A stretch of 64,000 bases of DNA, taken from the NCBI GenBank assembly GCA_965221185.1, contig OZ244866.1:992001-1056000 (forward strand). The letters run 5' to 3'. The notes under the pieces are model-generated. The model saw only the letters and a list, made by a program, of their open reading frames with translations. It had not been told where the DNA came from and did not search any database. The translations under genes and the position numbers were made by a program. Position 1 is the stretch's first letter. Every line of letters begins with the position of its first letter. The stretch comes from Aldehydirespirator sp965221185. GTDB taxonomy: Bacteria > Actinomycetota > Acidimicrobiia > Acidimicrobiales > Aldehydirespiratoraceae. Below, piece after piece: positions 24,989 to 34,225 of the stretch.

Positions 24989-27313
24989 CTATGGGTGGCT
25001 CATAGGTTGCTGCCGGCGCGGCTTGGAGATGATGTTCAGCGCGCTGCCGGCCCGGAACCATTCGATCTGCTCACCGCTGAGGGTGTGGCATCCCTCGAAG
25101 GCCCAGACTGTGCCGCCGGGTGCGGTGACCTCCACCGTCACCGGCCGCCCCGGCGCGAGGTCCGCCAGTCCCCGCACCGCCACGCGGTCGTCCTCGCCGA
25201 TGCGCTCGTAGTCGGCGGGATCGGCGAACGTCAGCGCCAGCACGCCCTGCTTCTTGAGGTTGGTCTCGTGGATGCGGGCAAAGCTGCGGGCCAACGCCAG
25301 CACGCAGCCCCGGAACCGGGGCTCCATGGCTGCGTGCTCCCGGCTGGAGCCCTCGCCGGTGTTGGAGTCGCCGATGAACACCCAGCGCAGCCCGGCGGCG
25401 TGGTACTCGCGGGCGATGTCGGGCAGGGACTGGACCTCGCCGGTGAGCTGATTGCGGCCGTGGCCGACCTCGTATCCGTGATCGCCGTCAGAGGAAGCGA
25501 ACGCGTTGACCACCCCCAGATACAGGTTGCCCGAGATGTTCTCCAGATGGCCCCGGTAGCGCAGCCACGGTCCGGCCGCGGAGATGTGGTCGGTGGTGCA
25601 CTTGCCTCTGGCCTTGGCGATGACGGGCAGGTTCTCGTAGTCGCGCCCGTCCCAGGGGGCGAAGGGCTCGAGCAGCTGGATGCGCTCGGAGTCCGGCGAC
25701 ACCCCGACCTCGACGTCGGAGCCGTCCGCGGGCGGGGCCACGAAGGTGTCCTCTCCGGGGTCGAACCCGTCGGGGGGCAACTCGATGCCGGCGGGCGCGG
25801 CCAGGGCCACCGCCTCGCCGTCGTCGTTGACCAGCGTGCCGTTGACGGGGTCGAAGTCGATGGTGCCTGCCAGGGCGAGCCCGATCACCGTCTCGGGCGA
25901 CGTGACGAAGGCCAGCGTGGCCGCATCGCCGTCGTTGCGCTTGGGGAAGTTGCGGTTGTAGGACGTGACGATCACATTTGCGCGGCCCGGGGCGTGGCCC
26001 TCCTCGCCCGAGCGGTCCCACTGGCCGATGCAGGGCCCGCAGGCGTTGGCCAGCACGGTGGCGCCGAGGGCCTCGAAGTCGTCCATCAGCCCGTCGCGCA
26101 CGATGGTGGCGCGGATCTGCTCGGATCCGGGGGTCACCAGCAGCCGGGTGCGGGCCCGCAGGCCCTTGGCCGCGGCGTCGCGGGCGATGGAGGCGGCCCT
26201 GGTGATGTCCTCGTAGGACGAGTTGGTGCAGCTCCCGACGAGCGCCGCACTGATCTCCAGCGGCCAGCCGCTCTGGCGAGCCTCGTCGCCGAGATCGGCG
26301 ACCTCGCGGGCCAGGTCCGGGGTGTGGGGGCCGTTGATGTGGGGGCCGAGGGCGTCTAGGTCGATCTCCACCACCCGGTCGTAGAACCGCTCGGGGTCGG
26401 CCTCGGTTTCGGGGTCGCCGCAGAGATGGTCCGCAGCCGCGTCGGCCAGGTTGGCCGCCTCGGCCCGGCCGGTGGCCCGCAGGTAGCGGCCCATCGACTC
26501 GTCGTAGTCGAAGATCGACGTGGTGGCGCCGATCTCGGCACCCATGTTGCAGATGGTGGCCTTGCCGGTGGCGCTCAGTGAGCGGGCGCCGGGGCCGAAG
26601 TACTCCACGATGGCGCCGGTGCCGCCGGCCACGGTGAGGATGTCGGCCACCTTGAGGATCACGTCCTTGGGGGCGCTCCAGCCGCTGAGCTCGCCAGTGA
26701 GGCGCGCGCCGATCAGCTGGGGCCAGCGCACGTTCCACGGGAATCCGGTCATCACGTCCACCGCGTCGGCGCCGCCCACGCCAACCGCCACCATGGCCAG
26801 CCCGCCCGCGTTGGGGGTGTGGCTGTCGGTGCCGATCATCATCCCGCCGGGGAAGGCGTAATTCTCCAGAACGACCTGGTGGATGATGCCCGAGCCGGGC
26901 TTCCAGAAGCCGGCGCCGTAGCGGGCGCACACGCTGCGCAGGAACTCGTACACCTCGTCGTTGCCCGACAGGGCGGCCATCAGGTCGCGCCTGGCGTCGG
27001 TGCGGGCGGTGATCAGGTGGTCGCAGTGGGTGGTGGTGGGCACCTGCACCTCGTCGAGCCCGGCGGTCATGAACTGCAGCCACGCCATCTGGGCGGTGGC
27101 GTCCTGCATGGCCACCCGGTCCGGCCGCAGGTCCACGTACGACACGCTCCGCTCGGGCACGCCGGTCTCTGCGGGGTCGAGGTGGTTGACCAGGATCTTC
27201 TCGGCCAGCGTCAGCGGCCGCCCGAAGCGCGCCCGGGCCCGCCCCACCCGCTCGTCCAGCGTGGCGTACACGCCCTCGACAAGCTCCACCGGAGTACTAG
27301 CAAACACAGCCAT
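24989..27313 (-). CDS. acn: Aconitate hydratase
   Basis: The protein has 774 residues, of the mitochondrial-type aconitase class. The three iron-sulfur cysteines are in LVGSCTNSSYED and NACGPCIGQW. Other landmarks are TTTHCDHLI, IIHQVVLENYAFPGGMMIGT, DSHTPNAGGLAM and, in the swivel domain, VFIGDSNTGEGSSREHAAME. It isomerises citrate and isocitrate. The first 60 codons are duplicated at about 28063-28243 in a chimeric pseudogene. Genes downstream on the same strand are a carboxyltransferase subunit and citrate synthase. Confidence 0.93.
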   Translation of the reverse strand: MAVFASTPVELVEGVYATLDERVGRARARFGRPLTLAEKILVNHLDPAETGVPERSVSYVDLRPDRVAMQDATAQMAWLQFMTAGLDEVQVPTTTHCDHLITARTDARRDLMAALSGNDEVYEFLRSVCARYGAGFWKPGSGIIHQVVLENYAFPGGMMIGTDSHTPNAGGLAMVAVGVGGADAVDVMTGFPWNVRWPQLIGARLTGELSGWSAPKDVILKVADILTVAGGTGAIVEYFGPGARSLSATGKATICNMGAEIGATTSIFDYDESMGRYLRATGRAEAANLADAAADHLCGDPETEADPERFYDRVVEIDLDALGPHINGPHTPDLAREVADLGDEARQSGWPLEISAALVGSCTNSSYEDITRAASIARDAAAKGLRARTRLLVTPGSEQIRATIVRDGLMDDFEALGATVLANACGPCIGQWDRSGEEGHAPGRANVIVTSYNRNFPKRNDGDAATLAFVTSPETVIGLALAGTIDFDPVNGTLVNDDGEAVALAAPAGIELPPDGFDPGEDTFVAPPADGSDVEVGVSPDSERIQLLEPFAPWDGRDYENLPVIAKARGKCTTDHISAAGPWLRYRGHLENISGNLYLGVVNAFASSDGDHGYEVGHGRNQLTGEVQSLPDIAREYHAAGLRWVFIGDSNTGEGSSREHAAMEPRFRGCVLALARSFARIHETNLKKQGVLALTFADPADYERIGEDDRVAVRGLADLAPGRPVTVEVTAPGGTVWAFEGCHTLSGEQIEWFRAGSALNIISKPRRQQPMSHP

Positions 27314-27450
27314 ACAGCTCAGCCTAGGAGCGTCAACCGCGCGCTAGCAGGCAGGTTGTCCGGCACGCCACGGGTTCCGGAGGACCCGGCGCGTTGGATT
27401 CGGCATAAAGTAGTGAACTGTAGATGTATTTCAAGGGGAGAGGAGGGGAC

Positions 27451-27741
27451 ATGACGAGCAGTTCGTTGCCGGTGCACGACTTCACTGTTCGCACTGCCGG
27501 CGTCAGCGTGATGGACGAGGCGGTCTTCGACGCCCTGTTCGAGGCCGGCTGCGACGACGCTCTGATGGGCACCGATCCGGACGGCGACTTCCTCGATTTC
27601 GGACGGGCGGCCCCGACCCTCGAGCAGGCGGTCGCCTCCGCACGGGCTGCCATTGAGTCCGTACCAGGCCTGCGAGTGCTCCGAGTGGAGCCGTACGGCA
27701 CGCGAGACGAGGCCCCGGACGACGTCGCTCGAACCGCGTAA
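27451..27741 (+). CDS. Small actinobacterial protein of unknown function
   Basis: The protein has 96 residues. HDFTVRTAGVSVMDEAVFDA, LFEAGCDDALMGTDPDGDFL and APTLEQAVASARAAIESVPG with LRVLRVEP match a pattern I recall from actinobacterial proteins that usually carry a helix-turn-helix after 'RVEP'. Here that C-terminal part is missing: the frame ends after YGTRDEAPDDVARTA. A strong ribosome binding site (gagaggagggg) fixes ATG 27451. A second stretch resembling its 3' end follows at 27809. It may be a truncated DNA-binding or toxin-antitoxin-related protein. Confidence 0.6.
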   Translation: MTSSSLPVHDFTVRTAGVSVMDEAVFDALFEAGCDDALMGTDPDGDFLDFGRAAPTLEQAVASARAAIESVPGLRVLRVEPYGTRDEAPDDVARTA

Positions 27742-27808
27742 CTACAGCAGGAACAGGGGGATCTGCCCTACTGCAACGGGTGAGCCTCCCGGCGGGCTAG
27801 TACATCGG

Positions 27809-27856
27809 TCGAGCCCTACGGCAGGCAGGACGAGGTCATCGACGCCGCCGTCACAT
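27809..27856 (+). repeat. Partial duplicate of preceding gene's 3' end
   Basis: The stretch gtcgagccctacggcaggca and onward reads VEPYGRQDEVIDAAV and resembles VEPYGTRDEAPDDVA at the end of the gene ending at 27741. It seems to be a leftover of a tandem duplication or of another family member. Confidence 0.5.
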
Positions 27857-27859
27857 CGT

Positions 27860-28243
27860 TCAGCTTGCGGCGGGCGGGGGCGGCCCGGAGAACTGGTTGT
27901 TTGCGAGGTTCAAGTTTCCAAGGTTGATCAGATCGACTAGCCACGCAGGGATCGGCCCCGACAACTCGTTGTCGGCGAGGTAGATCGTGTCGACGTTGGT
28001 GAGGGTGGCAAGTTCAGGTGGGATCGGCGGCGCAATGCCGACAATGACTTGTTGACCACCGGCCGTGTACGACACGCCCCGCTCGGCCACCCCGGACTCG
28101 GAGGGGTCGAGATGGTTGACGAGGACCTTCTTAGCCAGCGTCAACGGCCGCCCGAAGCTCTCGCGGGCCCGCCCCACCCGCTCGTCCAGCGTGGCGTACA
28201 CGCCCTCGACGAGCTCCACCGGAGTACTAGCGAACACAGCCAT
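27860..28243 (-). pseudogene. Chimeric fragment: aconitase 5' end fused to LRR codons
   Basis: The frame is open for 127 codons. Residues 1-59 (MAVFASTPVELVEGVYATLD to about GVSY) are the start of aconitase with a few changes; about 15 bp upstream of the ATG are shared too. After a junction near 28060 the frame continues as leucine-rich repeat: PPIPPELATLTNVDTIYLAD, NELSGPIPAWLVDLINLGNL and NLANNQFSGPPPP. This matches the LRR protein at 31736-34225 in style. It is most likely a recombination scar, although a protein could be made. Confidence 0.75.
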
Positions 28244-28479
28244 ACAGCCAGCCTATGGCTACAGGTCTAGCCAGAGGCGGGAGTACTCGGCTACCGCGGT
28301 CGAGGCGCTTGCCTCGGCGACACGCGTACGGGGCCTGCTGTAGCCCGGGGGTTGCGGTGGCGGCCGCGTCCATTGCGGCCAGTGAATGCATCATCGTGTA
28401 TCCGAATCCAAGGACGGGCCGTGACGACGAATTGTCGGCTGCCACGAATTGGCGACTGCGCACAAGTGCGGAGTCTTAG

Positions 28480-30097
28480 CCTGGATCCACCGGTGGGGTT
28501 GGTGTGGGGGCCGGTGTCGGGTTGGTTGGTGGCGGGCTGGTGGCTCAGGCGGGGCGGGCGGCTGTTGGGGCGTGTTGGTTCAGGGGCGGGGGCGCTGGGC
28601 GGGTTGGTGGCGTTTTGGGGTGGTTGTGCGCGGCGCCGGGCGCGGGGCGGCGGGTCAGATGAGCTGGGGGAGGTTGCGGATGTGTCTTAGGGCGCGTGTG
28701 AAGGCGTTCTGCCAGGGCCAGTTCGCGGGCAGGCGCAGCCTGTGTCGGCGGCTGTGGTTGACGATGCGGCCGGGGATGTTGAGGAGCCGGTTGCGCACGC
28801 CGGCGGCGGCGGTGAGCTGTCGGGGGTGCTGGGCGCGTCCGATGCGGGCTGTCCAGCGGGCGATGTTGTGCGCGAGGGCGGCGCAGGCCAGCCAGGCGGC
28901 GTTGGCGGTGAATTGTCCCGACGGGCAGTGTCTGAGGCCGTTGTTCTTGAGGTCTTTGATGGCGAGCTCGACTCGGGCGTGGGCTCGGTGGTAGGCGTCG
29001 GCGGCACAGGTGTCGAGGTCGGCTCTGTCAGTTGTGAAGCAGTGGTGTCTCCAGTCGGGCCACAGCTTCGCCTGGGTGCCTTCGAGGCGGGTGCGGCGCA
29101 CGACCAGGCGCAGGCGGCGGGGGCCCTTGTCGTCGCGGCGGCCGGTGTCGATGGTGCACTCAGCGACCTGTGCCGCCCCGCCCGCGGTGTAGGCGATCGG
29201 CTTCCAGGCCTTCTCCTCGATGGCTTCGATGGCTGCTTTGACCTTGGCGTTGTGGGGGATCGTGATCGAGTAGGACGCGCCGCGGGCCTCGACGGCGTCG
29301 ATGATGTCGTAGCTGAAGAACCCCGCGTCGGCGCGCACCGTGAGCGCCGCGCCCGGCGCCAGGCGGCCCAGGCGCGCCAGCGTCTCGACGATGAAGCGCT
29401 CCGAGCCGCGCTGGGAGGATCCCGACCGCATCCGGGTGTGGATGATCTCGCCGGTGTCGTCTCTGACCGCGGCCAGCGGGTGATAGCCCAGCACGGCTGT
29501 GTGGCCGTAGGCGGCGCCGCCTTTGCTGTGGCCGTGCACCTCACAGATTGTGGAGTCCACGTCCACCGTCATCTCCGCTGCGGCCGGGGCCGCGCCCACA
29601 GACCACGCCCGCTGAAGCGCCAGCTCCTGCGCGCGGTCGAGCTGGCGCACATGGCCCCACGCGAACGACCGCAGCCAAGTCCCCAAAGTGGACGGCGCCA
29701 ACACACGAAACGGCAGCACCGCCTGCGCCGAGCCCGCCCGCAGCCGCTCCGCGTCGTCGATGAACGAACCGCCCACAAGCATCGACGCCACCACGCTCAG
29801 CGCCTTGGCCCCCGAGCCGCGGCCCGCCCCCGGCGGGCGCACCGCCTCGTCGATGAGCGCCTCCAGCCCCAGCCGCGACATCAGCGTGCCCGCCACCAAC
29901 AGCCCCGCATCGGCCACCAAAGACCCGTCGTCAAAGACCGCCCCCAACCCGTCGATCCCACCAGATATGCTCCTCACAGGAAGTGCCTCCTCACGTGGCC
30001 GGAATAACTGTCGTTATCAACAGCATTCTCCCACGTCAGGAGGCCTTTCTGGTGGACGCGCCAACCCCACAGGCCCCACTGCGCCGGTGGATCCGGG
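28480..30097 (-). mobile_element. IS1380-type insertion sequence, copy A
   Basis: The terminal repeats are CCTGGATCCACCGG (left) and CCCGGATCCACCGG (complement of the right end). CTTAG flanks both sides (28475-28479 and 30098-30102), a 5-bp target duplication. The length is 1618 bp, with one transposase read on the minus strand. Confidence 0.85.
28655..29977 (-). CDS. IS1380-family transposase
   Basis: The protein has 440 residues. The DDE core includes AAEMTVDVDSTICEVHGHSK (first Asp), LTVRADAGFFSYDIIDAVEA (second Asp) and RAHARVELAIKDLKNNGLRH (Glu), all typical of IS1380. GTG 29977 is preceded by gaggagg at good spacing. The frame is intact. The other copy (30274-31614) is clearly related but far from identical, so these are two different elements of one group and not one recent duplication. 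Confidence 0.92.
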   Translation of the reverse strand: MRSISGGIDGLGAVFDDGSLVADAGLLVAGTLMSRLGLEALIDEAVRPPGAGRGSGAKALSVVASMLVGGSFIDDAERLRAGSAQAVLPFRVLAPSTLGTWLRSFAWGHVRQLDRAQELALQRAWSVGAAPAAAEMTVDVDSTICEVHGHSKGGAAYGHTAVLGYHPLAAVRDDTGEIIHTRMRSGSSQRGSERFIVETLARLGRLAPGAALTVRADAGFFSYDIIDAVEARGASYSITIPHNAKVKAAIEAIEEKAWKPIAYTAGGAAQVAECTIDTGRRDDKGPRRLRLVVRRTRLEGTQAKLWPDWRHHCFTTDRADLDTCAADAYHRAHARVELAIKDLKNNGLRHCPSGQFTANAAWLACAALAHNIARWTARIGRAQHPRQLTAAAGVRNRLLNIPGRIVNHSRRHRLRLPANWPWQNAFTRALRHIRNLPQLI

Positions 30098-30102
30098 CTT
30101 AG

Positions 30103-31734
30103 CCTGAATCCACCGACGGGTTTGTGGGATCGACGGTTTGGGGCTGGGTGGCCGCTGGGTTGGTGCGTGTGTGCGGGCCGGCGCGTTTTGGGGCGTGCGG
30201 GGCTGGAGTGCGGGGCTGGTGTGGTTGGTGGCGGGTGGGGTGCGGCTGCGCTGCGCCGGGCGCTGTGGGCGGGTCAGATGAGTTGGGGCAGGCTGCGGGT
30301 CCGGTCGAGGGCGGTGGTAAAGGTTTTTGCCCATGGCCAGTTGAGCGGCAGGCGCAGTTTGTGGCGGCCGCTGTGGTTGACGAGGCGGCCTGGCACGGTG
30401 AGGAGCCGGTTGCGGATGGTGGCGGTGACGGTGAGCTGGCGCGTGGGGTGGGCGCGGCCGAGGCGGGCGGTCCAGCGCGCGAGGTTGTGCGCGAGCACGC
30501 AGCAGGCGAGCCAGGCGCCGTTGGCGGGGAACCGTCCTGAGGGGCAGCGGCTGAGCCCGGCGCTCTCTTTGAGGTCACGAATGGCGAGTTCCACGGTGGC
30601 GTGGGCTCGGTGGTAGGTGTCGGCGGCACAGGTGTCGAGGTCGGCTCTGTCGGTGACGAAGCAGTGGTGGCGCCAGTTGGGCCACAGTTCGCGTTGGGCG
30701 CCGATGAGGCGGGTGCGGCGCACGATGAGCCGCAGCTTCGCGGGCGCGCCGTCGCGGCCGCGGAGCTTGTCGCCGCGGCGGCCGGCATCGATGGTGCTCT
30801 CAGCGACTTGCGCCTCGCCGCCGCGGGTGTATTCGATGCTTGCCCAGTCGTTGTCGCCGATGGCCGCTATGGCTGCTTTGACCTTGGCGTTCTGTGGGAT
30901 CGTGATCGAGTAGGACGCGCCGTGGGCGCCGATGGCCGCGATCATCCCATAGGAGAAGAACCCCGCGTCGGCGCGCACCGTCACGCTCGCGTCCGCCCCC
31001 AGGCGCCGCAGGCGCGCCAGCGCCTCGCGAGCGAAGTGCTCGTGGCCGCGCTGAGACGATCCCGACCGCATCCGAGAGTGCAGCACCTCGCCGGTGTCTG
31101 AGCGCACCGCCACCAGCGGGTGATAGCCCAACACGCCGGTGTGGCCGTACGCGGCGCCGTGCTTGGCCTTGCCGCACACCTCACACACCGTGGAGTCCAG
31201 ATCCAGCGTCATCTCCGCGACGTCGGGCGCGGCGCCAACAGACCACGCCCGCGTCTGTGCCGACTCCAGAGCCTTGTCGAGCTGGCGCACATGCCCGAAC
31301 GTGAACGACCTCAAGAACGTCCCCAGCGTCGACGGCGCCAACGGCGCGAACGGCAGCACCGCCGCCGCTGAGCCCGACCGCAGCCGCTGCGCGTCGTTGA
31401 TGCAGCAGCCGCCCACCAGCATCGACGCCACCAAAGACAGCACCTTGCGGCCCGAGCCCGCCGACCCGCCCGGACGCACCACCTCGTCGATCAGCGCCTC
31501 CAGGCCCAGTCTCGACATCACCGTGCCCGCCAGCAACAACCCCGCGTCCCCCACCAGCGAAGCGTCGTCGAACACCGCCTCCAACCCGTCGATCCCCCCT
31601 GATACGCTCCTCACAGGAAGTGCCTCCTCACATGGCCAGAATGATCGCTATTGACAACGGCATTCTCCCATGTCAGGAGGCCTTTCTGGTGGTCGCGCCA
31701 CACCCAGAGACCTCACCGCGTCGGTGGATTCAGG
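30103..31734 (-). mobile_element. IS1380-type insertion sequence, copy B
   Basis: The terminal repeats CCTGAATCCACCGACG are identical at both ends. CTTAG lies at 30098-30102, shared with copy A, and at 31735-31739. The length is 1632 bp. The right CTTAG contains the stop codon of the LRR gene, which is therefore preserved. Confidence 0.88.
30274..31614 (-). CDS. IS1380-family transposase
   Basis: The protein has 446 residues. Core motifs are VAEMTLDLDSTVCEVCGKAK, VTVRADAGFFSYGMIAAIGA and RAHATVELAIRDLKESAGLS. The start at GTG 31614 has gaggagg upstream, in the same leader as copy A. Compared with copy A it has a few extra residues (RGDKLRGRDGAPAKLRL). The frame is intact and the element appears functional. 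Confidence 0.92.
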   Translation of the reverse strand: MRSVSGGIDGLEAVFDDASLVGDAGLLLAGTVMSRLGLEALIDEVVRPGGSAGSGRKVLSLVASMLVGGCCINDAQRLRSGSAAAVLPFAPLAPSTLGTFLRSFTFGHVRQLDKALESAQTRAWSVGAAPDVAEMTLDLDSTVCEVCGKAKHGAAYGHTGVLGYHPLVAVRSDTGEVLHSRMRSGSSQRGHEHFAREALARLRRLGADASVTVRADAGFFSYGMIAAIGAHGASYSITIPQNAKVKAAIAAIGDNDWASIEYTRGGEAQVAESTIDAGRRGDKLRGRDGAPAKLRLIVRRTRLIGAQRELWPNWRHHCFVTDRADLDTCAADTYHRAHATVELAIRDLKESAGLSRCPSGRFPANGAWLACCVLAHNLARWTARLGRAHPTRQLTVTATIRNRLLTVPGRLVNHSGRHKLRLPLNWPWAKTFTTALDRTRSLPQLI

Positions 31735-31735
31735 C

Positions 31736-34225
31736 TTAGTGGTATGTGAGAAACTCAGTTACACAGTGCTCGTAGAGGTGGGCATAGTCTCCCTTGAAGA
31801 GGAAGGGTCTGACGTACTTCCATGGTAGTTGCGAGAGGTTGTCTAAAGTCGGTTCTGACAGCTCGTTGTCATCTAGATAAAGCAGTTCTAGCTCCGTGAG
31901 GTTGCCGAGCTCAACCGGTATCGACCCCGACAACTTGTTTCGATAGAGACTCAGTGCCTTGAGGTTTGCAAGGTTGCCGAGTTCAGGTGGTATCGGTCCT
32001 GATAGGTCGTTCCCGGCTAGATTGAGACACTCTAGGTTTGTGAGGTTGCCTAGTTCAGGCGGTATCGGCCCCGACACATAGTTGTTGTCGATCCACAGCT
32101 GAGACAGTTCCGTGAGTCTTGATAGTTCGTCAGGAATCGGCCCTGTGAGGCCGTTCTTGCCGAGCGATAGATGATTGATGTTGACGAGGTCACCCAGCCA
32201 GGCAGGTATCGGCCCTGATAAGGCATTTGTGGAGAGGTTCAGTGTATAGAGGTCGTTGAGATTGCTGAGTTCCGAAGGTATCGACCCCGAGAGGCGGTTT
32301 CTATCGAGCTCCAGGTACGCGAGGTTAGTGAGGTTGCCGAGTTCGGGCGGTATGGGCCCGGAGAGGCCGTTGGCTGAGAGGCTGAGTCCTCGGAGACTTG
32401 TGAGGCTGTCTAGCCAGGGAGGTATGGACCCTGACAAGAAGTTGCCGGAAAGGTCTAGGTATTCGAGGTTCTTGAGGTTGCGTAGCCAGGCAGGTATCGG
32501 TCCCGACAAGCCGATGTCGAAGAGTTTGAGAGTCTGCAGGTTGGTCAAGTTAGCTAGTTCTGCTGGGGCTTCTCCCATATGCCAGTCGACGCTGAGAGAC
32601 AGCTTGCGAAGGTTCGTTAGGTTGCCTAGCCATGTAGGTATCGGCCCCAACGGCACACCCTCATCTTCCCACAGCTCCTTTTCGATCGTGAGCACTTCGA
32701 GGTTCGTTAGGTTCATCAGCCAGTCAGGAATCTCGCCGGACATAGCGGCGTCCAATTCAGTCAGTCTTGTAAGATTGCCCAACGATTCGGTCGGTTTGAT
32801 CGAACCCATTGACCTCAACTTAAGATGGGTGACTCGTCCGTCCTCGACGGAGACTCCATACCAGTGCTGAAGCAGATTATTGTGATTCCACGCCCTATCT
32901 GGATAGTAGTAGAGCCATCCAGTGTAGTCTTGGCTTATGTAGAAGGCCCAGAGGGCTTCGCAGTCGGCGACGAGGGCTTCCAGGGACTGATCGACGACTG
33001 TGGGGGAGGCACAGGGCGACTTGGCGGGCTCCAGGAGCGGGTTGTTGCTGAAGTCGATTTGCACACGTTCGGGGAAGTTGGCAAGCTCGGGGTTGGCGAG
33101 TTCAGGCGGTATCGGCCCGGAGAGCTGGTTGTCGCTGAGGTTCAGGCGCAGAAGCCTTGAGAGGTTGGCGAGTTCAGGCGGTATCGGCCCGGAGAGCTGG
33201 TTGTCGCTGAGGTTCAGGTGCAGAAGCCTTGAGAGGTTGGCGAGTTCAGGCGGTATCGGCCCGGAGAGCTGGTTGTCGCTGAGGTCGAGGTATTTGAGGT
33301 TGGTGAGCATGCCGAGTTCGGGTGGTATCGGCCCGGAGAGCTGGTTGTTGCTGAGGTCCAGGCGCACGAGGTTTGTGAGGTTGGCGAGTTCAGGGGGTAT
33401 CGGCCCCGTGAGGTTGTGATTTATCAGTAACAGTTCCCGGAGGCTGGTCGCGTCGCCTAACCAGACGGGGATCGCGCCGCTTAGCTGCGACCCTTCCGAT
33501 GGCCCGATGAGGTGCAGCTTTTTGAGTCTGGTGAGGTAGTGCAGCGGATCCCCGGTGATCGTGCCGGACAGGTCGAGCCGGTGGAGAGTCAACTGGGTGA
33601 CCCGACCATCGGAGACGATGACTCCTCGCCAGTCTTCTATCGGATTCCTGGAGCTCCAGGCACTATTCGGGCCAGGGGCGAACTGCCATTTGGAGTCTTG
33701 GAGCCGATAAAAGGCCCAAAGGGACTCGCAGTCCGCGACTAGGGCCTCGAGGGCTTGATCAACGACCGCAGGGGAGGTGCACGGCGAGTCCGCGAGCGGT
33801 TCCGGTTCGGGTTGGGTGGTCGGTGGGTCTTCGGTGGTTGGCGTGGACTCGGATTGTGTCGGGGTTGGAGGTTCGGTGGTTGGCGTGGGTTCGGGCTGTG
33901 TGGGCGTTGGGTTTTCGGTGGTCGCTTCGAATTCCGTCTCGGGCAGGGTTGTCGTTGGCGGGACGGTGTCGGTGGGGAGCGTGGATGACGGAGGAGTGGT
34001 GGTCACCTGGTCGTGGGGCTGATCGAACAGCAGCGTCACCGCGACACTGGCAGCGGCTGCCAGCAGCGCGACCGCGGCGGCGAGTTGGATCAGTCTGCGT
34101 GCCTTGTTCGGTCGCCGCCGCCAGATGCTGGTGACTGATTGGCCCGTGCCGGCGGCGTGGCTTTCGACCATCTTGGCAGCGAGCTCGGGGAGCTGTTGGC
34201 GGAGGCGCTCCTCTAGGTAGCTCAT
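31736..34225 (-). CDS. Single-pass membrane protein with two plant-type LRR modules
   Basis: The protein has 829 residues. Residues 1-44 are cytoplasmic and charged, about 45-67 form one membrane helix, and 68-147 are a Thr/Pro/Glu-rich stalk. Two modules follow, each opening with SPC-x-SPxVVDQ-x-LEALVADCE and then plant-type 24-residue repeats (LSGPIPPELANLTNLxxLDLSxNQ): about 206-400 and 460-805. The ATG overlaps the sigma factor stop (ATGA) and has AAAGGAG upstream. By position it should be the anti-sigma partner of that factor, sensing an external ligand through the LRR. No zinc anti-sigma motif is visible. Confidence 0.8.
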   Translation of the reverse strand: MSYLEERLRQQLPELAAKMVESHAAGTGQSVTSIWRRRPNKARRLIQLAAAVALLAAAASVAVTLLFDQPHDQVTTTPPSSTLPTDTVPPTTTLPETEFEATTENPTPTQPEPTPTTEPPTPTQSESTPTTEDPPTTQPEPEPLADSPCTSPAVVDQALEALVADCESLWAFYRLQDSKWQFAPGPNSAWSSRNPIEDWRGVIVSDGRVTQLTLHRLDLSGTITGDPLHYLTRLKKLHLIGPSEGSQLSGAIPVWLGDATSLRELLLINHNLTGPIPPELANLTNLVRLDLSNNQLSGPIPPELGMLTNLKYLDLSDNQLSGPIPPELANLSRLLHLNLSDNQLSGPIPPELANLSRLLRLNLSDNQLSGPIPPELANPELANFPERVQIDFSNNPLLEPAKSPCASPTVVDQSLEALVADCEALWAFYISQDYTGWLYYYPDRAWNHNNLLQHWYGVSVEDGRVTHLKLRSMGSIKPTESLGNLTRLTELDAAMSGEIPDWLMNLTNLEVLTIEKELWEDEGVPLGPIPTWLGNLTNLRKLSLSVDWHMGEAPAELANLTNLQTLKLFDIGLSGPIPAWLRNLKNLEYLDLSGNFLSGSIPPWLDSLTSLRGLSLSANGLSGPIPPELGNLTNLAYLELDRNRLSGSIPSELSNLNDLYTLNLSTNALSGPIPAWLGDLVNINHLSLGKNGLTGPIPDELSRLTELSQLWIDNNYVSGPIPPELGNLTNLECLNLAGNDLSGPIPPELGNLANLKALSLYRNKLSGSIPVELGNLTELELLYLDDNELSEPTLDNLSQLPWKYVRPFLFKGDYAHLYEHCVTEFLTYH
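33091..33378 (-). repeat. Near-identical 72-bp LRR-coding repeats
   Basis: Units of 72 bp (24 codons) beginning at 33091, 33163 and 33235 are almost identical over their whole length, with a more diverged unit next to them. This points to recent expansion or gene conversion within the first LRR module, while most other LRR units of the gene differ more. Confidence 0.8.
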
